From Acidobacteriaceae bacterium (GTDB taxonomy: Bacteria > Acidobacteriota > Terriglobia > Terriglobales > Acidobacteriaceae): a stretch of 64,000 nucleotides of DNA. Each line of letters opens with the position of its first letter. Within the stretch, counting starts at the first letter, position 1. The DNA lies in contig JAJPKO010000015.1 of assembly GCA_021323655.1 (NCBI GenBank), positions 62,001-126,000 on the forward strand. The letters run 5' to 3'. Of this stretch, positions 25,275 through 33,677 are shown piece after piece. Under the pieces are notes generated by a model, which saw nothing but the letters and a program-made list of their open reading frames with translations, was not told where the DNA came from and ran no database searches. A program made the position numbers and the translations under genes.

Positions 25275-26465
25275 ATGAGCAACACTAATCGTTCTTCTCA
25301 GTTTGTCAAGGCGATCTTGACCATGGTCATATCCTTGGTGAATTTCGGATCCCCTCCTTGCATGTCCCAAGGACTGCTCCTGAACGAGCCGAAACCGCCC
25401 GTGGGCGACCAACCCGAAAACCCAGGCAAGATTGCGGGGGATCTTTCACCTGAGTTGCGGCCCGGTGCGGTTCGCGCCGTTATGCGGCGCGTTGCAGATT
25501 GGCAGCTCAAGCGATTGCAGGCGCAGCCGGCAGGCCGCTCATGGGAATTCGGCACACTGGACATAGGGTTTATGGCGGCGTCTCGCACACTTGGCGATCC
25601 CCGCTATAGCCAGTATGTTGCCTCGGTTGGAGAGCGGTATGGATGGCAACTGGAAAACACCCCGAATGCTGCAAATGATTTCGCCGTGGCCCAGGCCTTT
25701 CTCGAGCTTTACGCTGAGAAGCATGACCCCCAGATGATTGCGCCGCTCCGGGATCGCGTAGATGCCGAACTGCCAATGACCGATGACTACACGCGCTTCC
25801 CCTGGTATTGGTCCGATGCGCTGTTTATGGAACCTCCCATCGAGGCGAATCTCGCTCGCATCACGGGCGACCCAAAATATATCGAGTTTCTCGACCATGA
25901 GTGGCTGGTTTCGCAGACTCTCTTCTACGATCGCGAACGGCATCTGTTTTCGGAAACCATCACGTTTCTGGACAAATACCGGGAGCATGGGGAAAAAATC
26001 TTCTGGTCACGGGGCAACGGATGGGTAATGAGCGGGATCGTACGCGTTCTCGATGCTTTGCCAGAGAACAGTCCGTCGCGTCATCGCTACGAGCAACTCC
26101 TACGCGAGATGGCGGCGAAGATCGCATCTATTCAGGGCAACGATGGGCTTTGGCGTTCGGACCTGTTGAATCCGAATCAATATCCTTATCCTGAGATCTC
26201 GGGCTCAGCTTTCTTTGTCTATGCGATGGCCTGGGGCATCAATCATCACGTGCTCGATGCCAAGGTATACCGGCCAGTGGTAGAGAAAGCGTGGGGCGGC
26301 ATGTTGACCCATATCTACGAGGATGGACGCCTGGGTGGAATTCAGCATGTGGGCTATTCACCGGAAGCCTATAAGCCCGGTGCGAGCTACGTGTATGGAG
26401 TCGGTGCTTTCCTGCTCGCATGCTCCGAGTTGGACAGGACGTCTCAGCAGATTGAAAGTAAGTGA
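25275..26465 (+). CDS. Exported GH105/GH88-family unsaturated glycuronyl hydrolase
   Basis: A 396-residue (alpha/alpha)6-barrel enzyme with a signal peptide of about 35 residues. YWSDALFMEPP near 183 carries the catalytic Asp of YteR/RhiN-type enzymes, FWSRGNGWVMSGIVRVLDAL near 246 and SAFFVYAMAWGIN near 311 are the other signatures. The family removes the 4,5-unsaturated uronic acid left at the non-reducing end after a polysaccharide lyase has acted, mostly on rhamnogalacturonan. Start 25275 has GGGAG six bases upstream. It follows GH3 by 188 bases on the same strand. It suggests pectin-type side-chain use in this module, together with the beta-helix protein at 787. Confidence 0.85.
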   Translation: MSNTNRSSQFVKAILTMVISLVNFGSPPCMSQGLLLNEPKPPVGDQPENPGKIAGDLSPELRPGAVRAVMRRVADWQLKRLQAQPAGRSWEFGTLDIGFMAASRTLGDPRYSQYVASVGERYGWQLENTPNAANDFAVAQAFLELYAEKHDPQMIAPLRDRVDAELPMTDDYTRFPWYWSDALFMEPPIEANLARITGDPKYIEFLDHEWLVSQTLFYDRERHLFSETITFLDKYREHGEKIFWSRGNGWVMSGIVRVLDALPENSPSRHRYEQLLREMAAKIASIQGNDGLWRSDLLNPNQYPYPEISGSAFFVYAMAWGINHHVLDAKVYRPVVEKAWGGMLTHIYEDGRLGGIQHVGYSPEAYKPGASYVYGVGAFLLACSELDRTSQQIESK

Positions 26466-26647
26466 AAATGGCCGAGCGATGGGACTCAATGATTGAGCGG
26501 GTCTACGCTAAAGATGCTTGGTTGCCCCCGAAACTATTTGGCGGTCCGAGCTGTTAGCAACATGAACGTCTGGATCGTTCATCTCAGCGGTGATCGTCGA
26601 GATTGCTACTACCCTCGAGCCGTTCATACCTGCAAACCTAAAAGCAA

Positions 26648-27664
26648 TTATGGCCGCAGCCAAGCATCACGGTATTCCGAAATGAAACGGTCGTCTTCAG
26701 TGCAGAGATCGGGATAACTGTGGCAGACCCGATCAATCTCCTCGCTTTGACCTGGAGAAAGAGAGCTCTGCAGATTGAGCGACCAGATGCCCTCTAACAA
26801 TCCTTGTCGACGCAGAACTTCATGAATGCCAGGGATGCACCCATGAAAATCATGTGCCGGATCGAAAATTGAGGCGTTCATGTCCGTGATCTGCTGGGCC
26901 AGCGTTAGCTCGTTTTTAGAAATCGGTCCCTCATGAGCCTTAACTTTGGCCAGAAGCGCCACAGCGCTCTTGGTCCAGACCGCCCAATGGCCAAGAAGAC
27001 CTCCCGCAAAATGAGTGCGATTGCCCTCGAATTCAAATTCAGTGAGCAGATCGACCAGAATGTTGTCATCGTTGCCGGTATAAAGAGAGATTTCCTGGCA
27101 TCTCCCGCTTTCCACGACGGCACGTACGACATCCAAAGTCTGATAGCGATTAAATGGAGCGATTTTTATGGCAACAACATTATCGATTTCAGCAAAGTGG
27201 CGCCAGAACGCATAGGGAACGATGATTCCGCCAGCAGCCGGCTGGAGATAAAACCCAACTACAGGAACAATTGATGCTATCGCGCGCGCGTGGTCCAATA
27301 TATCGGATACGGTTTCCCCTTTGAGCGCATTCATATTGAGAAGCACCGCGTCGTATCCGATCGACTTTGCGAGTTCGGCTTCGGCAACCGCTTGGTGCAA
27401 CCTTCCGCACACGCCGGCAATCTTGACTACCTCGTGAGTTCGCGCTTCCTCCGCAGCCAGTTCTAAGACAGGTTTGAGGAGACCACAGTCGCGGATTTCG
27501 AACTCAGTGGTGTGGACTCCCACAGCAATTCCGCCCACTCCGGCGGCAAGATAGTAGCGAGTCAGAGCCCGCTGCCGACGTTCGTCCAGTTTTCGAGCTT
27601 CATTCAAAGCAAGCGGATGTGCAGGGATGACGTGACCCTGACGCAACATTTGTCGGACATTCAT
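26648..27664 (-). CDS. DapA/NAL-family aldolase or lyase
   Basis: A 338-residue TIM-barrel protein of the dihydrodipicolinate synthase/N-acetylneuraminate lyase family. VVAIKIAPF carries the Schiff-base lysine and VVGFYLQPA the catalytic tyrosine. The usual GTTGE loop before them is replaced by GVGGIAVGVHTTEFEI. It is somewhat longer than classical DapA (about 290 residues), mostly at the C terminus. Its ATG overlaps the TGA of the epimerase gene by one base (TGATG), so the two are translationally coupled and likely act in sequence. The family splits or forms 2-keto acids; substrates here are unknown. Confidence 0.83.
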   Translation of the reverse strand: MNVRQMLRQGHVIPAHPLALNEARKLDERRQRALTRYYLAAGVGGIAVGVHTTEFEIRDCGLLKPVLELAAEEARTHEVVKIAGVCGRLHQAVAEAELAKSIGYDAVLLNMNALKGETVSDILDHARAIASIVPVVGFYLQPAAGGIIVPYAFWRHFAEIDNVVAIKIAPFNRYQTLDVVRAVVESGRCQEISLYTGNDDNILVDLLTEFEFEGNRTHFAGGLLGHWAVWTKSAVALLAKVKAHEGPISKNELTLAQQITDMNASIFDPAHDFHGCIPGIHEVLRRQGLLEGIWSLNLQSSLSPGQSEEIDRVCHSYPDLCTEDDRFISEYRDAWLRP

Positions 27665-28701
27665 CAGAAGCTTCCGTTCTGTACATCAAAGTGTGTGGGT
27701 TTGTTCAGCAATTCGCCTCCATTGGAGATCCACCACGCTACCCAATCCATCAATTCCTGCGGTGTTACGGTTGGATATCCGAAGAGCCTGTGAGCCTTGG
27801 TGCTGTTACATATCAATGCGAAGGAAGTCTCCTCCGAACTGAAAATGGGCTCGGCTCCCAAGCGCTGGCCGAATTGATGCGCGATGTAACGTACCGAGAG
27901 CGTCTCTGGACCGCTGATGTTCAATTCCAGCGGTGGCGCCTGACAATGCGCGAAGCAGCGGAGACAAACTGAATTTGCATCTCGCTGCCAAATGAAGTTC
28001 ATGACCCCATTGCGAAGATCAATGGGCTGTTTCCGATACACCGCCAGGGCTATATCGACTAAGACCCCATAACGAAGTTCGACAGCATAGTAGAGCCGTA
28101 AGAGAGTGGAAGGAGTGCCCCATTGGCTGGCGGCATATTGAAACATCCGCTCACGACCAAGGGCTGATTGCCCATACTCGCCATCGGGCCCGATAGACGC
28201 ATCTTCGTCGCATCCACCGCGGGTGATGTTCCGTAGCTTATAAACGTTGCCAGTTGAAAACGCAACAATCTTCGAATCCCGGAAGCGCTCCGCCACGAGG
28301 CCAGGTAGGTGGGCATTCATAGCCCATGTAAGATGTTCCGCCCCATCGGTCCCGAATTTGCGCCCCGCCATGAACACAACGTTAGCCGCATCGGGGAGTT
28401 CCTGTAATGCGCCCGGATGTAGAAGGTCAGACTGAATGGTCTCTATCCCATCTTTTCGCAACTGCGACTGCAGCTCTCGGTCGGAGAATCGGGCGACCGC
28501 GATCACTCGCTTCTCAATACCCGCCATGTTTGCAGCCCGACGTGCCAGTCTGGCCAGACTCGGACCCATCTTCCCGCCCGCCCCCAAGATCAGCAGATCG
28601 CCTTTGAGGTTGGCCATGGCTTGTGCGTCGTTCTCAGTTGGTTGAGAGAGCCGATCCTCTAGTTCTGGGATGGTCCGGATCAGATGATTTTCCACGGTCA
28701 T
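27664..28701 (-). CDS. NAD-dependent epimerase/dehydratase family protein
   Basis: A 345-residue extended-SDR protein. LLILGAGGKMGPSLARLARRA near residue 38 is the nucleotide-binding loop (GxGGxxG), VVFMAGRKFG near 108 the second fold motif, and VAFSTGNVYKL near 145 the Ser/Thr catalytic strand. The catalytic Tyr sits in GEYGQSALGRERMF, where the expected YxxxK reads YGQSALGRE, so the lysine is not in its normal place. ATG 28701 has AAGGCGG upstream; a longer reading from 28782 has no such site. It is translationally coupled to the DapA-family gene and follows the ceramidase-like gene on the same strand by 119 bases. Confidence 0.78.
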   Translation of the reverse strand: MTVENHLIRTIPELEDRLSQPTENDAQAMANLKGDLLILGAGGKMGPSLARLARRAANMAGIEKRVIAVARFSDRELQSQLRKDGIETIQSDLLHPGALQELPDAANVVFMAGRKFGTDGAEHLTWAMNAHLPGLVAERFRDSKIVAFSTGNVYKLRNITRGGCDEDASIGPDGEYGQSALGRERMFQYAASQWGTPSTLLRLYYAVELRYGVLVDIALAVYRKQPIDLRNGVMNFIWQRDANSVCLRCFAHCQAPPLELNISGPETLSVRYIAHQFGQRLGAEPIFSSEETSFALICNSTKAHRLFGYPTVTPQELMDWVAWWISNGGELLNKPTHFDVQNGSF

Positions 28702-28820
28702 GTTTCCGCCTTGTGATGATTCATTTTCAAAGAGAATCGGAGGAGCGAAGTCATGTCGCTCGCGAGTGGAAGGTTCAGTCAAAGAACTTCGGTCATGAGC
28801 AAATTCACATTGCGTGTTGG

Positions 28821-30200
28821 TTATGGCAGACTATGCCAGTTGGCGTTGGGCACATTTTCTAATCTACCGAGCATTTTGTAGACTTCAATGACGGCATGAT
28901 TCACCATCTGCTCTCCGGCGCCCAGTTCCACCCAAGTAGACGTACTCGAGGCTCCGTAACCGCCCGCAACTCCAGCCTCGATCGACGGAAAGTAGCCGGC
29001 ATACCCGTTTGTGTACCCCATGAAGAAACAGTCATGTACAGGGCAACGTTCCCGCCAGTTCACCTGGAATTCGACGAAGGGCTCTCCAGGCATCGTCATA
29101 AACGCAATCTTGCGGTTGATCAGCAGTGTGTTCACTGGAAGTTGGATTTCTTTCTCAATTGGGGGTGCAAAGAGCTGGAACGCTTCCGTTCCCATCTCAC
29201 GAATTGTTTGAAGTCGGAACTTCTCGGGATCCCACCGCAAACTGAAGGGCAGCTGTTCTTCGTCAAAGTCGATGCGCTGATCAGGCTCCGACAGCGTATC
29301 GATTTTTCTGGTTATATCAACCACGGCCTTGCCAAGCTTCTCTCCCGCCCAATCTCGCCTGCCAACTGCATCTTGACTGACAGGCGTGCCCGCATCGTAG
29401 ACATTGATGTCTCCAGCGGCGCCCTGCATGAAGAACGCCAGCGGGTGACTGCTATAGCTCTGCTCGACAAACTTGCACATGACGCCCGGGAAGTCGGCCG
29501 AAAACATCAACATGCCAGAATCGAAGGTCACTGGATGAGCTGCATAATTGACCAGGATGGCCAAGGGCTGCCCGTCCTCCCGATCGATGCGAAGAATCGC
29601 GATCGTAGGATCGACCGGCCACGTTGGAGCACGAGAGGCATTTCCCCAGATCATCGTGACTTGTCCGTTAGAAGAATCGACGCGCACACGGTTATATCCG
29701 ATGTATGACTCTCCGTAGCCGACTCCCATGCGCACAGTAACAACATGCTCGCGAGCCTGCTGTATGCCTTGCCCGATTTTTACAAGCGCAGCAGTTTCCC
29801 AGGGTGGCGTTCCGGAAGCATACGCATCCTTGATGACCGGGCCGGCATGAGTGTGCGTTGCCTGAACGATCAGATCGTCCACTCCAATTTTCTTGGCATC
29901 GCGGCGCAGAAGTTCGAGCGAAGCGGGTCCAAACGTCCTCCCCAAATCGAGGTCGATGTAGGCGAGCCGCCGAACTCCATCATCGAGAACCAAGACACGG
30001 GCGTAAAGAGGGTCCAGGACACCCTCGGCGCCTTTCAAGCGATCGAAGTACCCCCACATGTGAGTGCCGAGTGGAGGTGTGATATCGACTAACGCAACTC
30101 CAGCCTTCATCTCTGCCCCGTTTGCCCGAAAACCGGCTGCGAGAAAGAAGCCGATGATTACGGTCAATAGAACTCGATCTGCCTTCGAAGGTTGCGTCAT
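28821..30200 (-). CDS. Exported neutral/alkaline ceramidase-family protein
   Basis: A 459-residue protein with an N-terminal signal (about residues 1-29). AGVALVDITPPLGTHMWGY opens the neutral ceramidase N-terminal domain; VQATHTHAGP near 113 holds zinc-ligand histidines, NYAAHPVTF near 219 another, and FMQGAAGDINVYD near 259 a conserved loop. Full neutral ceramidases have about 650-750 residues with a C-terminal domain missing here. The shorter group is widespread in acidobacteria and planctomycetes and is not proven to hydrolyse ceramide. Its neighbours are sugar enzymes, so a carbohydrate-ester or amide substrate is as likely as a lipid. Confidence 0.82.
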   Translation of the reverse strand: MTQPSKADRVLLTVIIGFFLAAGFRANGAEMKAGVALVDITPPLGTHMWGYFDRLKGAEGVLDPLYARVLVLDDGVRRLAYIDLDLGRTFGPASLELLRRDAKKIGVDDLIVQATHTHAGPVIKDAYASGTPPWETAALVKIGQGIQQAREHVVTVRMGVGYGESYIGYNRVRVDSSNGQVTMIWGNASRAPTWPVDPTIAILRIDREDGQPLAILVNYAAHPVTFDSGMLMFSADFPGVMCKFVEQSYSSHPLAFFMQGAAGDINVYDAGTPVSQDAVGRRDWAGEKLGKAVVDITRKIDTLSEPDQRIDFDEEQLPFSLRWDPEKFRLQTIREMGTEAFQLFAPPIEKEIQLPVNTLLINRKIAFMTMPGEPFVEFQVNWRERCPVHDCFFMGYTNGYAGYFPSIEAGVAGGYGASSTSTWVELGAGEQMVNHAVIEVYKMLGRLENVPNANWHSLP

Positions 30201-30381
30201 GGTTCCAAGGTCCTTTCCAATCCTGATTCTTCACGCGGCCCGCTCACGAAACGGCTATGCAACACCACGGCCTTCTGTCCAGGCAAGCAACTCATCGTGC
30301 AAGCATTCCCAGGTCGCATCACAATTCGGATGAGTTCCGTGGCGAACAATGCTTCCATCTCCGATTCCAATTGGAAACATA

Positions 30382-30951
30382 TCAGCCCGCAACGTTGGTT
30401 TCTCCTCCGTGTGCAGTCTGCGAGAGGCACCGTTGCTTTCTCCACTCGCAGAGCAAAGAATCTAGACCTGCAATGCGGCCCGTCTTGAAAGACGACAGCA
30501 AAAGAACTGCTGCGAACTCAATGAGATTTTTGTCCACAATTAAGTAATTGCCTTCCTGGCCTAAGCGGTGAACGCCGTCCAGCGGCAACATTGTCAGATA
30601 GAAGACGGCAAGCAGCGCGAGTGCTGCACCGCATCCCAGCTGGGTAAAGGCACCAAGAATTAGGGAGAGGCCAATGGCCAGAAGCGCAGCAATTACGACG
30701 AGGTCAATCCAGTGTCCCCAACCTTCCGCGTACAGTCTATGCAAAAAATGCCCCACTGAGCCGGTGCTGGCCGCCAAATATCCCTCCGAGCTCCATTTGC
30801 CCAGACGAGTCCCGTCCGGCGCCCAAGCGGGCACGATGAATTTGAAGTACCCCTCATAGAGGAAATGCCAGCCTATCAAGGAGCGAAGTGTGACCAATGC
30901 AAACTGCTGGAAACTGGAGAGCGATGCCGAAGCTGGTTTATCTATTTCCAA
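30382..30951 (-). CDS. DoxX-family membrane protein
   Basis: A 189-residue inner-membrane protein with four hydrophobic segments. ALVTLRSLIGWHFLYEGYFK is the first helix of the family, VVIAALLAIGLSLILGAFTQ the second, GAALALLAVFYLTMLPL the third, and LIEFAAVLLLSS the fourth. A long loop after helix 1 (about 40 residues, FIVPAWAPDGTRLGKWSSEGY) is typical of the group related to DoxD, the quinone-reducing subunit of thiosulfate:quinone oxidoreductase. It starts 14 bases inside the ApbE gene, so the two are coupled. It may link a periplasmic oxidation to the quinone pool. Confidence 0.83.
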   Translation of the reverse strand: MEIDKPASASLSSFQQFALVTLRSLIGWHFLYEGYFKFIVPAWAPDGTRLGKWSSEGYLAASTGSVGHFLHRLYAEGWGHWIDLVVIAALLAIGLSLILGAFTQLGCGAALALLAVFYLTMLPLDGVHRLGQEGNYLIVDKNLIEFAAVLLLSSFKTGRIAGLDSLLCEWRKQRCLSQTAHGGETNVAG

Positions 30952-31993
30952 AGTTCACCTCCACCTGATCGCTCGATCCAATTATGGTCGGGCGCGACAA
31001 ATCACTTTCAAGAAGCATGATTGCAACAATGCCGGGATGCGCAGAGCAATAGCGTTCTGCGAGCTCTTTCCCGCCCACGAAAAACGCGGTTGCGAGGGCG
31101 TCAGCTTCAGTAGCGGAATGAGCTAATACTGTCACGCTGACGACACTTCTCACCGGCCATCCCGAACGCGGGTCAAGAATATGCCCGTAGCGCAGTCCTT
31201 CGATTTCGATCGACTGTTCTTCCTGACCACTGGTACCTAGAGCGTAGGAATGCAACCGCACCGTACCTATCCGTTGGTTTTTGAAGATCGGATGCCGAAG
31301 ACCGACATTCCAGCCGTGCCCGTCCGGTCCGTCCCCTAAGGCCAACATGCTGCTGTTACCAGCGCTGAGCAAAGCGGTCACGATTCCGCGCGCACGAATC
31401 CTCGCTGCTCCTTGATCTAGCGCAAAACCTTTTCCGATGCCTCCGAAGTTGATGCGCAGCCCTGTTGCAAGGAATGAAACAACGCCTTGTCGGTTGAACG
31501 AGATGCGATGGAACCCAGAAGAATTTCGCGCGACCGCCAGTGCTTCGAGCGACGGAATTGACGGTCTGCGAGCCTCAAAACCCCAGCACTTGCTGAGCGC
31601 CCCCGAAGTCACATCGAAGGCTCCGCCCGTTTCGCGATGCAATAGCTCGCAAAGTTCGAGAAGGGCCAGGAGTTCTGGTCCGACATAGACGGCACGCTCA
31701 GCCGCCAAACAATTAAGGACGCTCACCTCACTATCTGGCCGGAAGATCGACAGAATTGATTCCAGACGATCGACTACACGGAAATATTCCTCTGAGACAC
31801 TGACTGCGATCTCACATTCAGGAGCAAAAATAGCTTCGAATTGGCAAGCCATAGCAGAACGCGAAACCCGAGTCCATTCGCTTGAGCGAGGCATGGGTTG
31901 GCTACGCCACCGCGCAAGGAGCTCTCGGCGGGTTGGCTCCCAATTCTGCACGATGCTTTTGCTCTTAACTTTATGCATGGACAAACCGACCAC
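30938..31993 (-). CDS. ApbE-family FAD:protein FMN transferase
   Basis: A 351-residue protein. LESILSIFRPDSEVSVLN near 77 is the opening signature, GAFDVTSGALSKCWGF near 124 and INFGGIGKGFALDQGAARI near 178 the FAD-binding parts, and HSATEADALATAFFVGG near 302 the Mg-binding Asp region. ApbE enzymes move FMN from FAD onto a Thr or Ser of a target protein, normally in the periplasm. This one shows no lipoprotein or Sec signal, and no neighbouring gene has an obvious FMN-acceptor motif. GTG 31993 has GGGAAG seven bases upstream; ATG 31978 is an alternative. The Gfo/Idh gene ends 35 bases upstream. Confidence 0.85.
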   Translation of the reverse strand: MVGLSMHKVKSKSIVQNWEPTRRELLARWRSQPMPRSSEWTRVSRSAMACQFEAIFAPECEIAVSVSEEYFRVVDRLESILSIFRPDSEVSVLNCLAAERAVYVGPELLALLELCELLHRETGGAFDVTSGALSKCWGFEARRPSIPSLEALAVARNSSGFHRISFNRQGVVSFLATGLRINFGGIGKGFALDQGAARIRARGIVTALLSAGNSSMLALGDGPDGHGWNVGLRHPIFKNQRIGTVRLHSYALGTSGQEEQSIEIEGLRYGHILDPRSGWPVRSVVSVTVLAHSATEADALATAFFVGGKELAERYCSAHPGIVAIMLLESDLSRPTIIGSSDQVEVNFGNR

Positions 31994-32028
31994 TTGGCTG
32001 CTTCCCGATCAACAAGGTAGTTGAAAAC

Positions 32029-33339
32029 CTACGCAAACTCTTGAGGCCTGACTCTCTCCTGCGATTTGAGTGCTTTGTTGATCGCCAGGCAAGTAAGTAC
32101 GACGTTGCGAGCGTCCGAAAGCGAACAGCGGAGCGGAGCGCCAGTTCGAATCGCCCCGCAAAATGCGGCGATCTCATTCTGGAAGGCTTCCCTGACGCCG
32201 CCTGTTGCGGCTGCGCCTTGCGCCAATGCGGAATGATCAGCCCCTTCTGCGCGCCGCGTAGCCGAGGCATCTAGCACCGGTTGGGAGCCGCTCACGGCCG
32301 CGGTCGAAACGCTCGTAACCCCATTTCGTTCTTCCATAAAGAGTAGTGACTCGCCATTTCCCAGGATGAGAGTTCCTTTTGTTCCCAGGATTTGTATGTA
32401 ACTACCTTCGAATCCATTCGACTGGATTACAGAAAGCATCGCAGTTCTTGCATTGGGATAATCGAGAGTCGCATAAACATGGTCGTCGACGTCTCTGCCA
32501 TCCTTATAGGAGTAAATTCCGCCCATTGCCTGCACTGACGTAGGAACCGCATCGAGGAACCAGTTAATGGTTGAGACAATGCTCCCGCCCTCGTCGCCCA
32601 TTGGTCCGCTTGAATACTGTTGATAGAGGCGCCAGTTCAGCAGGTGCTCCAGTGATGAATAGCCCCACGGCCGGGGGTCGAACTTGGCGTCACTTGAGGG
32701 GCTTTCTAGGCGCGCCGAGCTGTTGGTATGGTGGGTGGCCTCCACGGTGTACACGTCCCCCAACAGGCCTTGCTTCATAATGTTGCGATATGCAGCCCAA
32801 TTGGACGGATCGTACTGTTGCTGATATCCGATGTGGAGAATGCGCTGGTTTTTCTGGGCAACTGAGATCATTTCCTCGCAAGCTCGAGCGTCTGTGGCCA
32901 TCGGAGGCTCACATAAGACGTGCTTGCCGGCCGCGAGGCTACCGATGGCGATCTCTCCATGTAGCCACGGCGGAGTCGCAATCATCACAGCCTCGATCGA
33001 TTGGTCGTGCAGTAGACGGCGCCAATCCTCAAACCAACTGACCCCCGATCGCTGGTCTGCATTTGATTTCGTCGAAGGTCTTATATCGCATATGGCTACG
33101 AGTCTTGCGAGATTTGGGTCGATACAGTTCCGCAGGACATCGGCTTGCACTCCATCACCGATCAATGCGAGCCGCACAGCTTCTCGCCGCCGCGGACCCT
33201 TGAAGGCCACGGTGGTGCCGAATGCAGCCAAAACAGAAGCTCCACTCGCAGCCTTGAGAAAATTCCGGCGCCCAATCCTACGCATCTCAGGCGACGACGA
33301 GAGCGCTCTTCTCCGCCTCACCGATGATTCAATCGACAC
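32029..33339 (-). CDS. Tat-exported Gfo/Idh/MocA-family oxidoreductase
   Basis: A 436-residue protein with a twin-arginine signal: RRIGRRNFLKAASGASVLAAF. The Rossmann part (VRLALIGDGVQADVLRNC, VAICDIRPS, AVMIATPPWLHGEIAI, HVLCEPPMATD) is followed by the substrate domain with FDPRPWGYSSLEHLLNWRLY, GGSIVSTINWFLDAVP and GGIYSYKDGRDVDDH. The EKP-type motif reads CEPP, so the usual Lys is replaced. Exported members such as glucose-fructose oxidoreductase keep their cofactor bound. Start is uncertain: GTG 33339 has GGAGG nine bases upstream; ATG 33285 would begin exactly at the Tat motif. It heads the series with ApbE and DoxX and is a paralogue of the 56702-57922 gene. Confidence 0.82.
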   Translation of the reverse strand: MSIESSVRRRRALSSSPEMRRIGRRNFLKAASGASVLAAFGTTVAFKGPRRREAVRLALIGDGVQADVLRNCIDPNLARLVAICDIRPSTKSNADQRSGVSWFEDWRRLLHDQSIEAVMIATPPWLHGEIAIGSLAAGKHVLCEPPMATDARACEEMISVAQKNQRILHIGYQQQYDPSNWAAYRNIMKQGLLGDVYTVEATHHTNSSARLESPSSDAKFDPRPWGYSSLEHLLNWRLYQQYSSGPMGDEGGSIVSTINWFLDAVPTSVQAMGGIYSYKDGRDVDDHVYATLDYPNARTAMLSVIQSNGFEGSYIQILGTKGTLILGNGESLLFMEERNGVTSVSTAAVSGSQPVLDASATRRAEGADHSALAQGAAATGGVREAFQNEIAAFCGAIRTGAPLRCSLSDARNVVLTCLAINKALKSQERVRPQEFA

Positions 33340-33677
33340 GAGCAGCACCCTCCATGGCGACCTCCGTCACTTCCGCGGCAAGAAATGCTTTGAATTCTAT
33401 GATCTGCCTTCGCCGCAAAAGCGAGGCTAAATTTCCGAACACTAACAATTGACGGTGGTTTTCAGTATACTCGACTTTTATTACTGCTATCAAGAAACAA
33501 TGTCTTGACAGATCCCTCTCCAGGGACTAACTTTCTTCCATCCAGAAATGGAATGCTGGCCAGTGGGTGCTCAGACACAGGCGATGCTGACGACGGGCAA
33601 AATCGCTACCGTCGCACTCCTCCTGTTTGAGCAAACTTGAGATGCCTTTGACTTTGGCGGGAGCATGGGAGGCTCTG
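33340..33677. promoter_or_regulatory. Divergent region with a candidate promoter for the TonB receptor
   Basis: On the plus strand TTGACA at 33505-33510 followed after 17 bases by TAACTT at 33528-33533 is a reasonable sigma-70-like promoter for the receptor gene. The ribosome binding site GGGAGG is at 33667-33672. AT-rich sequence at 33460-33500 probably serves the minus-strand Gfo/Idh series. No gene is seen in this stretch. Confidence 0.4.

Noticed and set aside
32029-33339. Assignment of the Tat-exported Gfo/Idh protein to GH109
   Set aside because: GH109 also has a Tat signal and bound NAD, but the expected GH109 substrate-domain motifs are not seen.
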